Shown one piece after another: positions 22,926 to 34,621 of a stretch of 64,000 nucleotides of DNA. The position numbers and the translations under genes were made by a program. The DNA comes from Isoetes taiwanensis (Eukaryota; Streptophyta; Lycopodiopsida; Isoetales; Isoetaceae): NCBI GenBank assembly GCA_021234155.1, contig JAJEKV010000058.1, forward strand, positions 4,040,600 to 4,104,599. Direction: 5' to 3'. Every line of letters starts with the position of its first letter. Position 1 is the first letter of the stretch. Under the pieces are notes generated by a model, which was given only the letters and a program-made list of their open reading frames with translations, made no database searches and was not told the origin of the DNA.

Positions 22926-24097
22926 CTTTTATTATATCCTGCCACAATGATCACAATATTATCCAGGTTAGATAAGATTACACACACCTGTCTCGTTGCA
23001 AGAATAAGGAACGTGTCTGATCGCAATAAGATAATGAAATGAATAAATAGGTCGGTTGAATACCTAGTTTCATTGAGTTAGAGAAGCGGCAGCAAGCGGC
23101 ACCAGTATTTCCGCATCAAAACAGGTATCTCCCTTCGCTTTTCTAAACCGGTTGCCTTTTTAACAGTAATACTTCTTCGTCACCTTTTTTTGTCCGTTCT
23201 ATATATGCTAGGCTAAGGCTAAGCCTCGTTACTAAAGGTTTCAAAGATATATTTAAACAAGCTCTGCCAAGCTCAATATTCTCTGACCTGCAAATGACGA
23301 GCTATCATTAGATTAACAAATATATCAAAAAGCAATTTAGGATGCTTGCTTACAGAATTTAATGGCATTTCGGCTATGGCCACAATTAAAATGAAAGCTT
23401 CTGCTGCCATATGTTTGTCTGAAAGCTCTTGCAAGGAAGTCGAAGGAGGCACCTACAAATGGAAAGCAAAATTAGGCTTTTTGCATCAAAACGTCTAGAA
23501 TGTCTACAAATGAAAAGTCAAATCTGGAGGCGAAGATGCAGAAAAACAATCGGAATTTTTAAAGTTACCCAGCCTAGAAATGAAAATCTAAGCTCGAAGA
23601 AGAAACTAGTTATGTTACAAAATGGGGGCCATATTTTTAGTAGATCAAGCTGCAGATAAACTACCTAGAGCGAAGCTGTCAAAGTGTCTTATCTCAGATC
23701 TGCAAAAGTATCTGTTAAATCTGCTCTCTTTCCTAATCTCGGCCATTTCCCAAATCAAGGCTATTCTGTACAGTCGCCATTCAGCTTTGTGGCAGCCGAC
23801 TTCCTGTCGTGGCACCTAGAAACCAGAGATAACAGTGGAGTAGTAAAAGACCAGATTCTTTGTATCTTGAAAGCTAGGAAAAATAAGAAAAAGAAGTGGG
23901 TTGTTACCAGATGGAGGAGAGCCAAGCTTCAAAGATGTCGCAGACGACACAGCAGGTAGCGAAGCGGCAAGAATGCGCGCTCAAAAATGTCGTTTTAGAA
24001 TACCCTGAAAATAAGAGATCCATGGAAAAGGACTCTTTCATTGATCCCCTCATTGATCCAGGAAAAAAGACTCTCCCTTCTTGCATTCTGTCGGGCT

Positions 24098-24334
24098 ATG
24101 GCGAAGATCCAGCCTTTCGTCTTCTTGCTGGGCGCCTTGATCGCCATCGCCATACTTTACGTTTCTTTCGAGCAGTTCAGAGACTACACTGCTTCGTTTT
24201 CTCGTTACCTTTCTTCCCCATCTTGCACAGAAATAGTCCGATTTCCGAACAATTCTTCTACCGGAGCTTCACACCGCCTCCGCTATTTCCCAACGTTGCA
24301 ACTGTTTCAGCCGCACTTAGACGCCATAGCTTAG
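24098..24334 (+). pseudogene. Signal-anchor coding fragment, 78 codons
   Basis: The ATG at 24098 (context GCTATGGCG) begins MAKIQPFVFLLGALIAIAIL, a short basic start and one clear hydrophobic segment, as in a type II membrane protein of the Golgi or ER or in a secretory signal. The frame then reads a Ser/Arg-rich stem and stops at TAG 24332-24334, inside a 14-bp tandem duplication (24316-24343) that shifts the frame. GC content is higher than around it. It sits between the two direct repeats of the TIR element, which suggests a captured gene 5' end. Which gene it came from is not recognised. Confidence 0.5.
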
Positions 24335-24524
24335 ACGCCATAGCTGGAGCAAGAGAAGTTTGCCTGGGCGGCAAAGCCCCTGTTTCAGCCAGATCAGAAC
24401 AGAGAAATTTCGAGAACTAAAAGATGCCTTCGTATTTCATGCCACCTCATATTCGTACCATCATTTCAAAATTAATGCCTTGCCACACTTATTTAATACT
24501 CTGCCACATCATGCTTTAATATCT

Positions 24525-24936
24525 TATCTTAACATATATAATTCTTAGGGGGAAGATGCATTTGGCATATTCGGTTGATTCCCGCCACGTATTTCCGGGG
24601 GGAAAAAATAGAGAAACAAAAAAAAAGGCCGTAAAAAATGAAATCGAAAAAAAAAAATTGCTGGGATGTGTCGTTGAAATGCTAAACGTGTCGTGCATCA
24701 TCTGTGTTTGTTTTTCTGTTATTGACAGTTGTAGTGTACGATAAGGATAAGGATAAGGATAAGGATAAGGATAAGGATGGCATTTAAGATTCGCCAAGTT
24801 AGGACTGATTCTCTGCTGCAGATCGGGCCAATCTCTGAAGATTCTAGCATGGCGATTTTTCTCTTGCCCAGTTGCCACGATCTCTAGGCAATTGCGGTTC
24901 TACGTGTAAATCGTTTTGTGGTTTTCTTTATGTATA
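24525..24936 (+). repeat. Internal direct repeat B with TATA-like end
   Basis: Second copy of the repeat at 22480-22795. It contains a (GGATAA)6 array at 24740-24778 and ends at TATGTATAAATAGGC (about 24928-24942), a good TATA box. It may have been a promoter region or a short LTR. Confidence 0.8.
24740..24778. repeat. (GGATAA)n hexamer microsatellite
   Basis: Six perfect GATAAG-phase copies. The corresponding place in repeat A has CATCCTTATCCATTCATTC sequence instead, the complement type of the same motif. Confidence 0.9.
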
Positions 24937-26248
24937 AATAGGCTTAGATTGCCCAAAGTTTTTCAGTTCATTCACCGTGAGATGCTTCATACTGTGGTTA
25001 TTTGGTTGATATAAGGTATGTCGCCTGTAAATTCCCTTGCTTTTCTTTGATTCTGTGTAATTGGAGTTACTGTTTAGAAGCATATTCACCTGCATTGGTT
25101 CTTCCTGTTGCCTGGTAACTCTGGTTTTGAAGCTGTTGAAATAGGTAAATAACTTACCTCAGATCGCAATGTTGAACATATCTTTTTTGGCTAACCTTAA
25201 CCAGAAGGCCGATGCAGCTGCATGGCATGGCAGAATAGTAACAGTTATAGTATGTTACTCTCAGGTAACCGTCCTTGCTCATGTAATTGCCAAGAAGAGG
25301 CTACACTTATGAAATAGGAGAAGGAATGCCACAAATCGACTTCAATACTGGGCTATTAATCCACAAGAGTGATGCGCACAATGACCCTGCTCAATCCTAC
25401 TCCACAAAATGATGCGCCCATATATTCTACAGCTAGGAAGCATCTGCGTACTTGGGAATAATCTGAGTGTTTTATTATGAAGCAGAGCACAAGGATCTCG
25501 GCAAATCTGCGACCACGCTTCTTGATCTGTTTCCAAAAGGCAGCCATGCTCCAATATTTCTCTAATTTTTCGTATGTTGTTAAAAAGGGGTTAATTAAAC
25601 TCCCTTTAGAGCCCATTACGGCCCATTTATTTAATTAATTATAGGCTTGGACATAAATAAAATTATGTCTACACCCATCAACGACAATATCACTACTTAC
25701 TTGCCAACAACCTTTGGTTAAGTTTCCAAAAACAATAAACAAGGTGACAAACATGTTAAAGCGTTAAGCCCCTAGGAACACATGTGCAAAATCATGCCAA
25801 AACAACCCAGGACTGGGCAGGCATGTACCCCAAATGAAAAATCATATCCAAAGAATTGTAGAAGAATAGACAAGCCCCATCAAAAGGGACTGAAGAACGT
25901 ATGCAGAATATAGCTCTCACGAAGATAAACTATAAACATTCCCTAAATATAAAAGCAACCGGGGATTAGTCATATAATAACTACCTTACAAATGTACATA
26001 GTGATAAAATGAACTGGAGAGGTACTGTGAGTGCTCATATCAGCCATAACAGCTGTCTAACCAAATCTAACGAGCCACAAATGCCACAAATATTAGTAAC
26101 TTAAACGAAAAAACAATTATTGTTATGAGAGAAACTTGACGAAGTCAACACGCAAGGTGGGGTGTCATTATGAATAGCCCTAGATCCCCATCTAGGGATA
26201 AGAAATTCCAAACCTAGATACATGAAATGAGCAAGAAAAAGAGACAAC

Positions 26249-26340
26249 AAAGGGGCAAGGTATGAGGCCCTACGGAACTCTAAGAAAGGGATAACCCAAC
26301 AGGACAAGGGTATGAGGCCCTACGAAACTCTAAGGAATAA
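26249..26340. repeat. Tandem repeat, ~53 bp x 2
   Basis: Two copies of a GGTATGAGGCCCTACG(G/A)AACTCTAAG block. The interval 24950-27530 otherwise holds no gene I can recognise. Confidence 0.75.
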
Positions 26341-27538
26341 CCTTAAAGGAAGGTGAAAGTGCACAAGAAAAAATGCAACAAAATAAAGGAAACTCATAAC
26401 AAACAACAAAGAATGGGAAGATCAAATGAGCAAGAAAATTGGAACTCAAGGAACCGTAACGACACTTATGTGTCATCCTACCCTAGCTTCCATTGTGGTG
26501 CTGACACGTGGCATTTTTCAATTCCAGGAATGTGCAGTAAATTTAGTTGCATTCTATTTTTACTTGCATTATGCATTGGGTAAAACAAGTAAGACACCTG
26601 AACCTTGGCCATCATTCATTGTGTCTATCGTACAAACTATTCCCTTTTCTGCTAGTTTGAAGATCAGCTAGTCTCTGTTAAAGGCTAGTTTCCATCTCTG
26701 AATGCTTGAGACTTCGGCAATCCTTGTGAATGTCTTGTGCTACATCAAATTGTTAGAATGGTCTGGAAGATAAAATAAATTGCAGAGGTAATCCATCAAG
26801 TATAAATAAAAAGGAAAACTACTATGTTCAGAGAGAGAAAACCTGCTGGTTATTAGACTCTCCCTGTTCTAACAAAAAATTTGCATTTGTTAGTTGCTTC
26901 AACTGGAATAAATATGAAAAACAATAACTTTGACGCAGATAAAATATCTGATGATGTGGCAATACGCAATTGAATGGTACTTTTGCATAAGGTACCGAGT
27001 TACAAAAGCTCTGGTACAGACCTTGCTGCAGCTGTTGGAGTACTTTTAATGTCCACCGTGTTTCACACTGCTTGCTTCAAGTCTTGCTCAGTAAGCAATA
27101 TAATCTGTAATAGAATTGAACATTCCAAATTATCTATGAACTTTAAAATATGTATAGATTTTTCTTCATAAGAGTGCATTGCATATGTGTTTCAAGATGT
27201 GAGATAAATATGTGTATTACAAACTAAATAAGATAAAGATGAAAAGGGATAATTAACTATGACTGGCTAATGAATCAATCTTAAATTCCAAGTAGGCCCC
27301 TATCTTTTGAAATGTTAGGGATTTTGAAGGAATCTAATAGAATATGAAGAGAATTTGCACAAAATCTAAGGGAATCTTGGAAGAATTTCGGAGATGATGT
27401 CTAGGGCATGACTCGACTGAATGGAGCTAGGCACTTGGTTTCTTGCATTTTCTTTTGCATCTCAAGGATGACCAGAGTTGAGATCTATTCGACTTAGCAC
27501 AAAACTTCTTTTGCAGCGGGTCGGAGAAGAGAAATGTT

Positions 27539-27562
27539 CGCGGCGGCCGCAAGGCCGCCGCG
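27539..27562. other. GC-rich perfect palindrome in AT-rich DNA
   Basis: Ten-base arms CGCGGCGGCC and GGCCGCCGCG enclose the loop GCAA. The preceding 21 bases, including the left arm, also occur at 33140-33160. No Helitron CTRR end follows on either strand. Confidence 0.85.
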
Positions 27563-27750
27563 ATAAATTTCTTGTAATAATAAATGATAACAATACTATT
27601 AGAGACTAAAATGAATGAATCAACTCTCAAACTTATTGTTTATTGAGACATTTATGCAAGTTCCTAGTACCCAGTGCTGGGTACTTTTTTGGGTAGTTTT
27701 GCACTCCCTAAAAAGAACTTTAGATGGTACACCCTAGCATGCTTTCACCC

Positions 27751-27820
27751 AACTCTAAAGAATGGACCCTATTGTTCTGCAAGACTACAACTCTAAAGAA
27801 TGGACCCTATTGTTCCATTA
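27751..27820. repeat. 38-bp tandem repeat at element boundary
   Basis: AACTCTAAAGAATGGACC...CTGCAAGACTAC occurs twice. The left flank of the TIR element ends in CTGCAAGACTACAACT, so the element sits inside this repeat. Confidence 0.85.
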
Positions 27821-28539
27821 ATGCATGGTCAATATTCTAAAACATAAAGGTATATTATGGTATGGTCTAAACCTTAGGATAACAACTAATATAAACAGAT
27901 GATTTACCAGACCCTTATATCCCTAAGTTCAAAAAGGAGTACTTGTGCAAAACATATGCTAGATTCAAACCTAGGTCTATAGCCTGAAAGGCTCAACTGC
28001 TAACCAACTAACATACAAGGCTTTCCATGAACTTAAGGGGCAAAATAATTATAAAGAACGAGACTTGGGAACCAAAAAGACATATTAGAGGCTCTCTTTT
28101 GCACAGAGGTACTGCCAGATTGGCAAACAAGATCAAAACTGGCTGGGATGGAGGCAGAACAGGCCAGAATTCATAAGAAAGACTTTGGATGTGACATAGA
28201 ACCAAATTGAAGATCTATTATAGCTGAAATTGGGTTCGCCATAGCTGTCGGTTCTACTGCAAGCACCACCAAGCAATACAACAAACAAAGCACTCATCAA
28301 ATCCCAAGCACGCATCAGATCCCCACCTCAGATTCTCGGATTGATTCCGCTTCCTATTGACTGGGTCTGCCTTCCCTGCTTCTATTTCCTCGTCGCCTTC
28401 CCATCTGCAAACTCCTTCCAGTTTCTGCTACTGTTCTACAATTCGGCCAGCCTCTCCTTCTCTAGAGAATAGATAGAGGAGAACAATAAACAAGATCCTT
28501 CACCAAACCAAGACCCCCTCTCCTTTGTTGACATCCAAT

Positions 28540-28660
28540 ATATATATATATACAATGAGTAAATCTCAATGCATATGCATACTAGACAAGTGTTGTGCAT
28601 ACAATCACATGCATGCATGCACATATGCATGTACATGCATGCAATCTAATGCATGCTTAT
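28540..28660. repeat. TA and ATGCATGC simple-sequence tract
   Basis: (TA)n at about 28541-28553, then several ATGCATGC and ACATGCATGC palindromes to 28660. No gene is supported here. Confidence 0.8.
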
Positions 28661-28834
28661 CATATTTTACAAGTCCAATACGCATTAATCTAACACCTTC
28701 TGCTTATATAACCTTTGCTAATGTATTTCTATAGTTTTAAATGCCACTACTAGCATAACCCATGGACGCATATCAACAAGGTCGTTAGATGATCTACACA
28801 TCTTATACTGAGACAAAGTAAGCCACTAGGTTCG

Positions 28835-29689
28835 TTACATCCAAATACGCAGCTTCTGACCATTCTCGGTGTGAATGTCCCAACATGCAGCCCCCGGTCC
28901 CTTACGCTTCAGGGTGGCATACATAAGTCGGGCATTCTCGCCCTTCTTCGTGGCTGCAAAATATAACTGCATTTGATTGAACCACCGCATAGCTTGCTCA
29001 GCCGTTACATCCTTGCCATAGAAATCTAGCACTTTTACGCGCTTTAGAGATTTAACCTCTTCCTCAGAAACTTCCTCCAGGGACTCTTCTGGCTGAGCAA
29101 TACCTTCTATGACATTCTGAGCTACTGGTTCCTCGGCCAACCTCGTGTTTACTCCCGATGGTGCACTAGGTCCCAGTCGTGCAACCTCGTGAGGAACACT
29201 ACGATTTGCCACTGGAGCAGTTGGAGCTGCCCCAGCCACCTGTAGAAACTTCTCTACTACATTACTTAAACGAAGTTCCCGGGCTTTGCCTTTAGCAGCC
29301 CACTTCTGCAAGTTTTCTTGCATCAACCCTAGGTATCCCTGAACTTGGCTTGTTCAGCCCTTATCTCATTCAGTTCCCTAGTTAGACGGTTGATATGACC
29401 TACACTTTCGTCAGGTAGATTCACACCTACCGGACCCTCCTCAGTACTTGCTCCCAGAGCGTTCTCGGCATTCACATTATCAGCATCAGCTGCACTTCCA
29501 GCATTAACATGATCAGCACCTTCAGGAATAGCTGCTTCAGTTCTGGGGGTGCTCCCCCAACTCGAACTCGGGCAATTCATCGTCTAAATGAATGTCCTCG
29601 AGGGCGGGTATTATGCCCTCTTCAGGCGGATGCACTTCAGGCAATCCGTCAATAGGTCCAGCTGGCATATTAGGCACATGTTCAGCCAT
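28835..29689 (-). pseudogene. gag: Gypsy gag, N-terminal half (second element)
   Basis: The ATG on the minus strand at 29689 lies 3 nt after the primer-binding site and opens an acidic N-terminus (MAEHVPNMPAG...). That frame stops at about 29570 and coding resumes in another frame from 29580, showing one frameshift. It then continues through Glu-rich spacer, a second break near 29328 and a domain with RWFNQMQLYFAATKK...ARLMYATLKRKGPG, the first half of retrotransposon-gag. It ends at KLRIWM, 28835, where the inserted block begins. The rest of gag is at 20277-20690. Confidence 0.85.
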
Positions 29690-29692
29690 TGA

Positions 29693-29704
29693 GCTCTGAT
29701 ACCA
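29693..29704 (-). other. Primer-binding site, tRNA-iMet type
   Basis: The minus strand reads TGGTATCAGAGC, the classical initiator-Met primer-binding site of plant LTR elements, placed between the LTR end and gag of the inverted gypsy element. Confidence 0.9.
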
Positions 29705-29705
29705 C

Positions 29706-30500
29706 TGTTACAGCACAAAATTTTCACAGTGACAATCTCTGCCCGCGTGTGCCACGCCGATTAGTACCGCTCATACCTTGGATCCCAGATCCCCCACCTA
29801 ACCGCAACGGCTTGCTACTTATGCAGAGCTTGCACAGCAGACCGGTTCCTTCCAAGGAATCCTCCCTGAATGGTATCCAACGGCTTCCAAGTCCAATCCA
29901 TCCCTGGGCAGCAACAATCTGCCTTGGGCTCTAACCACAGCCTCAAGCTGCAAATCTGACCCTATGGGTCAAGCCTTCAATCACACAGACCACTGATAGC
30001 TAAATTGACCCTTAATTTCTCAAGACCCGATTTCCTCCCTTGCTTGAATTCTTGCTGCAGGTTTTATAATCCCTCCTCTAGAGTTAACTGGCAGTCTCAG
30101 GTGCCCAAAACCGGCCAGCTCATGCTTTCGTTCAATCTAATTCCATGCTTTACAGCTCATGTAGAGATCTGGCAGCCCGAATCTTCCACGATTTCGTCTT
30201 CTCTGATATATATCCGGTTTATAAGACCCACCCAACCGTTTGCTGCCACGTGTACCTTTAATGGTGCATTAAAAACCATAGCTAACTTTGCATTCTTATC
30301 ACTACCTATGTAAAGCAGTGTAATTTGTTCCCATTAAAATTTCATTTCTAATATTCCTGGGCTGAGACGAGCCCACAGGTAGGCCACGTCTATTTATTTA
30401 GGTCTTTCTAAAATAAGAGCAGAAAAAATTGTTGCTGCCACACGTGTCCTTTTCTTCTGGTCGAAGAAACCATTATGGGCTATGGTTGGACCCAAGGCAC
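29706..30500 (-). repeat. LTR of the inverted gypsy element (outer end uncertain)
   Basis: On the minus strand the LTR ends in TGTAACA one base before the primer-binding site. The region contains TATAAACCGG on the minus strand (about 30215), a possible TATA box. The other end of the LTR could not be fixed because no partner LTR is in the window; 30500 is only an estimate. Confidence 0.55.
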
Positions 30501-30818
30501 CCTCTGTTCACCCCTGTTACGCCGCCATCGCCGTTTCGATGCAAGCAATGATCCCAAGAGTTATTGCTTTGAGCTATGGAGGCAAGGGCCGCCATATGTT
30601 CTTGAATGCATGCATATTTAAGAGTCCACATCTTCTACAACTGTTTCTACTCTCAAATCGGGCTTCTTCGGATTGCTTATGGCAAGAGGCTTCTAAACAG
30701 AAGATTCGTCTTATTTCAGTAAGCTCTCTGATTTTTTGTCTTCAATAGTAGATTAAACTACGTGCATCCTCAATGTTATTTCTGAAATCATAAGCTGAAG
30801 AAGCTAGGTTGTTTGCAG

Positions 30819-30870
30819 AACTATGGCAGGGCAGAAGTATGGCAAGGGCAGAACTATGGCAGGGCATCAC
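30819..30870. repeat. Short tandem repeat, AGAACTATGGCAGGGC
   Basis: Three near copies of a 17-18-bp unit. The interval 30500-32400 otherwise shows pieces of open frame (for example 31275-31499) without recognisable products. Confidence 0.75.
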
Positions 30871-32399
30871 GGTTTCCTGGAAAGTTGGACGAAGTACTCT
30901 CTTCCGGAATAATGGTCGGACTTGTTGAATCCCTCCTCTGCTCTGTTTGAATCTGCTCTTCTACTCTTCTACTACCCGGAATGCCCAATGAAATCCGCTG
31001 CTCCTCTTCTGGCCAGAATGATCTGATCCCAATGCCCTGAATGCTCTGGTCCGGTTGCCTGCTCCCTTCCGATCTACTGCCCTAGTCGGCTGCTTCCATT
31101 ATTTTTTGCAATATCATGTTCGAAGTTAGTCAGCTTTCAACATATAGCACCCTTCTAGATTGATAAATTGGCAGAGTTTGCTGTACTAGTTTGACAACAA
31201 ATGAGAATCAAGTATTTGAGAAGAGAAATTTATGGACAGATGCTTAGGTTCTCCATTAGACAAGTCTCTTTCTTTTGACGACTCCTGCCAGTTTTTTCGT
31301 GCTATTCATGGTTCCATGTTGTCGCAATGAGTACAAGAAGGGAATGGCAAGCGAGCTTTTCAGGATTAAAGCGCCTCTTGGCGTCCATATTCATAAAAGG
31401 TTATTTTTTAAGTTTATCAGAGAACTAGACTGGCAAGGGAGCTTTTCATTATGCCATCTATGTCCAAAAGCCCCTACTAGCAAAGTACACCAGAGATGAA
31501 TTTTTTCTATGATGTTCATACTTAGAGAAGGCCAGCTTTCAAGTTTGATGCATTGAGGTTGTTATATTAGAGGGCATGTAAATTGCCTTTGAAGTCTCTG
31601 AAAATATTGTTAGTAAAATATTTGTAAACAAAACAATTGTGGTACAGGAAAACTGTGAAAAGAATATTATCTGCACAATTCTCTCATGGTGAGTCTTCAG
31701 TATTTTAGTAAAGCGCCCTCATTTCCAACTTAACATGTTTCTCTATTTTTGCAAAGATACGGTACCGGGATCCAAAGCTTTTACCATTTCAAAGATGTTT
31801 CATGCTTCACACCATCTAGAACCTGTTGCAGTTAACTCGATTGAGGTATGTTTTTGTGGTAGATGCCATTCCTCACAATGCTTAGTTATACTACATTCTC
31901 CTCCATTTTAAGTCGAATCTCCCCATGACAATATTTTTCTAGGTGGAAAATGAAATAAAATCTGTGCAATGGGTGGCAAAACAGTGTTGTCCTCTAAAGA
32001 TTAAGATTGAAAGGGTAGTGCTAACATCCTCAGGAGTTCGTTGGTTCTTTGCGCGGTAATGTCGGGGAGTAGAATATTATTAACTTTGTTTTGATGGTCG
32101 TTACCTTGATCTAGAATAATGGGTTGAAGGTTGAGTTTCGTTTTTGTTGTTCCATGACTAAAGGAGTTTTTTCTACCATAGCAAGAGCCATGACTGGTCA
32201 AGTAATTGGTTGCAATGATTATATTATTTTTACTATGCCTAACGAATGCTAAAAGGGATCCCTTATGTTCAAGGGTCTATATGAGATCGTAAATAAATTA
32301 TTCTGAGTTTTAAGTCTCTTGCGGTGGCCCACAAGCCCATTGCAGGATATTGTCCTCGGTCCCCATGACTCCAAGCAAGTATCGTCCATCTATACAACC

Positions 32400-32446
32400 G
32401 CGACCCCTTTTTCTTTTTTCTTTTTTTTTTTTTTTTTTTTTTTTTG
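32400..32446 (-). repeat. Poly-T run, possible poly-A tail of a minus-strand retroposon
   Basis: A run of about 27 T preceded by CTTTTTTCTTTTTTC. A GGCCCACAAGCCCATTGCAG block about 90 bp to the left looks like a known kind of plant LTR sequence, but its affiliation is uncertain. Confidence 0.5.
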
Positions 32447-33099
32447 CCTTAGTGCCCTTTCAATAGAAAAAAGGGCCTCCAATCTCACACGTTGATTTCC
32501 AATAAATCTCTATCGTAGGTTTGATTTTAATAACAAGTCATATTTCAGTATTATAATTAATATATCTTTCAAGTTCTAGTCTTCATGGTGAAATACATCC
32601 AAATATGATAATTCTACAAGTTTGATGCCGCTCTGCAAGTTTGAGTCAAGCTCAAACTCAAGCTTAGCTATGGTGTCCATGCTAGAACCTGCGGCTATTG
32701 CTGCTAGCCACGACTGTGCAAAATGCATATGTTGTCTACAGCTACGACAATTTTCCTTGGAGCAACACCCTGGACTTTGCTAGTGGATGAGCATTCCTTG
32801 CCCTTCTGACTGCCCTCTAAAGTGCAACTTCAACTGCAAAACTTGCAAAAGAAAGTGTGGTTGCATATTACGCAAACTCCTTACGTTAGCTCATTCTAAC
32901 CTCACTGAGTGAAGGTAAGGCATAGCAGTAAAACTAGGTTAGAAAAGTAAGACAGTTTTTTCAAGAAAACCCAAATGTCAGTACACTCCAAGCAAACCCA
33001 AATGTCAATACACTCCAAACTTTAAAATGCGTCTAAAATACGAAGGTACTTCTTGATGTTAGTCACTTGGCCTGTATGCTCAGCTAAATGTTTAGCTAT

Positions 33100-34591
33100 A
33101 CCGAGTTAATGAGTCGACCGAGTAAAGATCGATCGAGAAAGAGAAATGTTCGCGGCGGCCAGAGTCGGCAGAGTAAAGATGGGTCGAGGAAGAGAAACCA
33201 CCGAAAATACAAGAGAATCTCGTTTGTGAGAGAGCTTGGTATCTTGGTCTTGGGATCTCAAAGTCAGCATATCTCGAGTGGAAGGCCCAATTCCTTGAGG
33301 GTGCACGTAAGGCCGAGCTGACAACTGTGGCACCATGAAGCCTCGTTCCTCGACATTGGCATGTGAGGCTATGTTTTCCATGTTTGTCAGGGAGAACTGC
33401 GAATCTTCGCGCCACCGCAGCAGGAGGAATGAAGATGGGATATGAGAGAATCAGGAAGTTGCCTGCAATGTTTGCTAACTCCAGCATTCTGGAGGAGGTT
33501 AATGCAGAAGTTATGGCACTAACCGGCAAGAAGGTATCCCCGACTGGGTTTCATAGAACGTGGAGGCGGAGCTTCAGGGATGTCAGTATCACAAAGAAAA
33601 TTGTATTTTCCAAATGTATTACGTGTGAGGTTATCCACACAAAGTTATTGAAGACTAAGGATGAGGCAGAGAGAAGGATACTGCATGATCAACGAAGGGC
33701 ACATAGGCTAGAGCAGGCCTCATGTCGCACTTAGTACTGGTCGTGGACAAGATGGATCAAGCAAAAACATTGATTCCAAAATTGCAACACAAGCTGAAAA
33801 CATCATTGACCGGTGCACTCACTCATGGACATGGAAAGGGAAGCTATGGAAACTTTGTCCTGGGCTTATGGCCAGATGACTCGAACTTCCATGTATGTTC
33901 TTTGAATAACATCTTGAAGAGGTTAGAGATGGTCCACGAGTATGCAGGAGGCCGTCTATCAGTGCCTGAAACATCAGCTCCAACATGGGTGTCATCCTTG
34001 CGCGACACGACGGCCTTGGAATCAGAGTTGTCACTATCCAATAGCAGCATCCCCGCTAATTTGCCATAGGCAGAGGGACCATCAATGAAGCCTCTCCCCC
34101 GGATACTATATTTGCAGCTGGACAATGCATCTGGATAGAACAAGAATAGGTATGTGTTCTCCTATCTTTCATACCTAGTATATCTTGGTGTGTTTGAAGA
34201 GATTGAGTTAGGGTTCATGACGCCTGGCCATACACATGAGGATATCGACGCCTTGTTTGGTAACTTCTCCTCATCTTTAAGGAAGGCCGAGGTGTTGACC
34301 ATGCCTGAACTGTTGTATGAATTCTACACATGCAACTTGAATACGCCCGTGCCCTATGTTGTCGACAAAGTGCCGGACTGGAAGGGTTTTATAGAAGCGT
34401 ACATACCTTGTATTTCTTGTATTTTAATGCATTTAGCCCCTAGTACCTATGCTAGTGCCATTAGCAATAACATAACTTTGCCAATCATGCACCCATATGA
34501 ATCTCTTGCCTCCGCAACCCCGCTAGCTCTTTCCGCACTAATACTTAGTGATATTAGTGCCCCGCCTAGCAACCCATTACCCATTGCTTAG
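33100..34591 (+). pseudogene. DUF7869-like gene relic
   Basis: Successive frames encode blocks found together in DUF7869 proteins: a C-x2-C-type tract with FSKCITCEVIHTKLLKTKDE (33600-33670), then VVDKMDQAKTLIPKL and GALTHGHGKGSYG (33745-33850), then LDNASG...NRYVFSYL and PGHTHEDIDALFGNF (34115-34265). The first block is in one frame (33363-33734) and the rest in another (33722-34591). In-frame TAGs lie at 34067-34069 and 34136-34138, each of which would read through as Gln by a single C-to-T change. The family is widespread, often multicopy and probably transposon-derived. Family assignment is from motif recall. Confidence 0.6.
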
Positions 34592-34621
34592 CTATTATTA
34601 CCATTTACCCTGCATCCCATC

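Larger units (their letters stand above)
22331..27750. mobile_element. 5.4-kb terminal-inverted-repeat element
   Basis: The left end GGGTGAAAGCATGCTACGG (22331) and the right end, ending in GCATGCTTTCACCC (27750), form a near-perfect inverted repeat of about 26 bp with one central mismatch (C versus G), followed inward by GGGTAC-containing subterminal repeats on both sides. Both ends are flanked by AACT (22327-22330 and 27751-27754), a probable 4-bp target duplication. No transposase is recognisable inside, so it would be non-autonomous. It carries two long direct repeats, a hexamer array and a membrane-anchor coding fragment. The superfamily is not assigned. Confidence 0.7.
20693..28834. mobile_element. 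Block inserted in gag, short imperfect inverted ends
   Basis: This block separates the two gag halves. Its ends are weakly inverted: AACGGACCTAG at about 20694 and the complement of CTAGGTTCGTT at about 28835. Beyond about 17 bp the ends do not match and no clean target duplication is seen. 20701-22330 has no gene, only spacer and a diverged direct repeat at 21334-21471. 27751-28834 has spacer with a 38-bp tandem repeat and ATGCATGC-rich sequence. The class of element is unknown; a DNA transposon is possible. Confidence 0.35.

Noticed and set aside
24740-24778. Telomere-like (GGATAA)n repeat
   Set aside because: It is not a known plant telomere repeat (TTTAGGG or TTAGGG types) and is only six units in a spacer.
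27539-27562. Helitron terminus
   Set aside because: The hairpin is good but no CTRR follows within 15 bp on either strand.
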